A stretch of 64,000 nt of DNA from Rutidosis leptorrhynchoides (lineage: Eukaryota > Streptophyta > Magnoliopsida > Asterales > Asteraceae), in NCBI RefSeq assembly GCF_046630445.1, contig NC_092335.1, positions 545,360,001 through 545,424,000 of the forward strand, given 5' to 3'. Positions 62,465 through 64,000 of this stretch are shown here, one piece after another (within the stretch, counting starts at the first letter, position 1; every line of letters begins with the position of its first letter). A program made the position numbers and the translations under genes. The notes beneath the pieces are model-generated. The model saw only the letters and a list, made by a program, of their open reading frames with translations. It did no database searches and was not told the DNA's origin.

Positions 62465-64000
62465 CTATTTTGCGTTCTCGGGAAACAAATGTGGGTACTT
62501 TTGTTTCATCTGATCCTCTCATTCCCAAGTAAACTTGGGCTCCCTTCGAGCATTCCAACGAACCTTAACGATTGGTATGTTGCTCTGCTTGAGCTGTTTA
62601 ACTTCATGGTCCATGATTTCGACTGGTTCTTCTATGAATTGTAGTTTCTCGTCGACTTGGATTTCTTCAAGAGGAATGGTGACGTCTTCCTTTGAAAGAC
62701 ACTTCTTAAGGTTTGAAACGTGAAACGTATTATGTACTCCGGCGAGTTGTTGTGGTAACTCGAGTCGATAAGCTACCGGTCCAATGCGTTCGATGATCTT
62801 GAACGGGCCTACATACCTTGGGTTCAGTTTACCCCTTTTGCCGAAATGTATTACACCTTTCCAAGGTGACACCTTTAGCATAACCATGTCACCGATCTGA
62901 AACTCTAATGGTTTCCTTCAGACATCGGTGTAGCTCTTTTGGCGACTACGGGCTGTTTTCAATCTCTCCTTGATTTGTACTATCTTCTCAGTAGTTTCGT
63001 GTATGATTTCGGGACCAGTTAATCGTCGATCTCCTACATCATTCCAACAGATAGGGGATCTACACTTCCTTAAATAAAGTGCTTCAAATGGTGCAGCTTT
63101 AATGCTCGCATGATAACTATTATTATACGAGAATTCTTCTAATGGTAGATATTTATCCCATCCGTTTCCAAAATCGATCACACATGCCCTGAGCATGTCT
63201 TCAAGACTCTGAATTATTCTTTCACTCTACCCGTCAGTTTGCAGATGATATGCAGTGCTCATATCCAAATGAGTTCCCAGGGCCTCCTGTAGTGATTGCC
63301 AGAACTTTGATGTAAATCTACTATCACGATCGGATATAATGGAAATAGGTATTCCATGCCTTGAAACAATTTCCTTTATGTAAAATCGTAATAGTTTCTC
63401 CATTCTATCCGTTTCTTTTATAGGCAAGAAATGTGCAGATTTGGTGAGACGATCAACTATTACCCAAATGGTGTCATAACCCCATGCAGTATTGGGTAAC
63501 TTCGTGATAAAATCCATGGTAATACCGTCCCACTTCCATTCTGAGATTTCTGGTTGTTGAAGTAACCCTGACGGCTTCTGGTGTTCTGCTTTGACTTTGG
63601 AACAAGTTAAACATTCCCTGACATATGTTGCAACGTCTGTCTTTAAATTAGGCCACCAATAATGCGTCTTAAGATCTTGATACATCTTTCCAACTCCAGG
63701 ATGTATCGAGTATCTTGTCTTATGTGCCTCATTCAATATCAACTTCCTTAATCCACCCAACTTTGGTACCCAAATACGTTTTGCAAAATATCGAATTCCA
63801 TCTTCCCGTATAACGAGTTGCTTCTCATACTTCTTCATTATTTCATTTCCTATGTTTTCTTTAGTAAGAGCTTCTCGTTGAGCCTCTTTGATTTGTGAGT
63901 TGAGATTCATGCGAATTTTTATGTTCATCGCTCGTACTCGAATTGGCTCTCATTCCTTTCTGCTTAGAGCGTCGACCACTACATTCGCTTTCCCAAGATG
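62465..64000 (-). pseudogene. pol: Chromovirus pol: end of RNase H, integrase and chromodomain (broken)
   Basis: A single frame from the right edge to TAG at 62467-62465. It starts in the RNase H tail (ANVVVDALSRK), then the integrase zinc finger ([10 protein letters not shown]...CLTC), catalytic core ([18 protein letters not shown], then the Glu after QTDG), a GPF-type segment ([16 protein letters not shown]) and a C-terminal chromodomain ([16 protein letters not shown] ... [14 protein letters not shown]). Stops at 63952-63950, 63229-63227, 62920-62918 and 62521-62519. The chromodomain would tether integration to modified histones in an intact element. Confidence 0.92.

Larger units (their letters stand above)
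59573..64000 (-). mobile_element. Tekay-like chromovirus (Ty3/gypsy), 3' part
   Basis: 3' LTR 59573-62417, then pol from the end of RNase H through integrase and chromodomain, running off the window. Flanking TCATA (59568-59572) is the expected TSD. Confidence 0.9.

Overview
This is plant nuclear repeat DNA with no convincing host gene. The gag-pol families, long tRNA-Met-primed LTRs, Athila element, MULE, Helitron and many (AT)n/(TTA)n arrays point to a flowering plant. The gag-pol proteins resemble those I know from Asteraceae (daisy family), but that placement is from memory and unchecked.

The window resolves into three stacks of insertions, ordered here by target-site duplications (TSDs). 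Stack 1 (1-32302): a MULE transposase gene is cut at 31726 by an LTR on the minus strand (1-2194 plus 31691-31726). That LTR is split by a solo LTR (2195-31685, TSD GATAG), which is split by a complete non-autonomous LTR element here called LARD2 (5297-31172, TSD CTTAC). LARD2 is split by a 17.4-kb Athila-type Ty3/gypsy element (10054-27438, TSD AATAT). Stack 2 (35036-52053): a degraded hAT-like DNA element holds a copia remnant (35319-51650), which holds LARD1 (35597-49981, TSD CCTAC), whose 5' LTR holds a solo LTR (37944-40374, TSD GCTGG). Stack 3 (52157-64000): a Helitron on the minus strand with a PIF1-type helicase is cut at 55645 by LARD3 on the plus strand, which is cut at 59573 by a chromodomain-bearing Ty3/gypsy element (Tekay-like) running off the right edge. 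Two MULE-associated PB1-like reading frames lie between stacks 1 and 2 (32417-33433).

The Athila element (minus strand) reads LTR, tRNA-Asp-type primer site, gag, protease, RT, RNase H, integrase, a small intact zinc-knuckle ORF, a spliced ORF in the env position, LTR. Gag-pol is one reading frame broken by nine stops and one frameshift. The LARDs carry no pol; they keep a primer site, a short conserved gag-like ORF, and in LARD1 and LARD2 a sense-strand piece of a poly(A)-binding-protein RRM gene.

The most unusual signal is a promoter architecture. CATGCGATCGCATG occurs six times as a pair with an exact 18-nt gap. The pairs sit just upstream of the LTR TATA boxes of two unrelated families, and ahead of gag and of the env-position ORF inside Athila. 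Different palindromes with similarly fixed spacing sit upstream of TATA-like boxes in the copia LTR, the solo LTR and the MULE region. This looks like a recurrent paired-palindrome promoter module in transposons.
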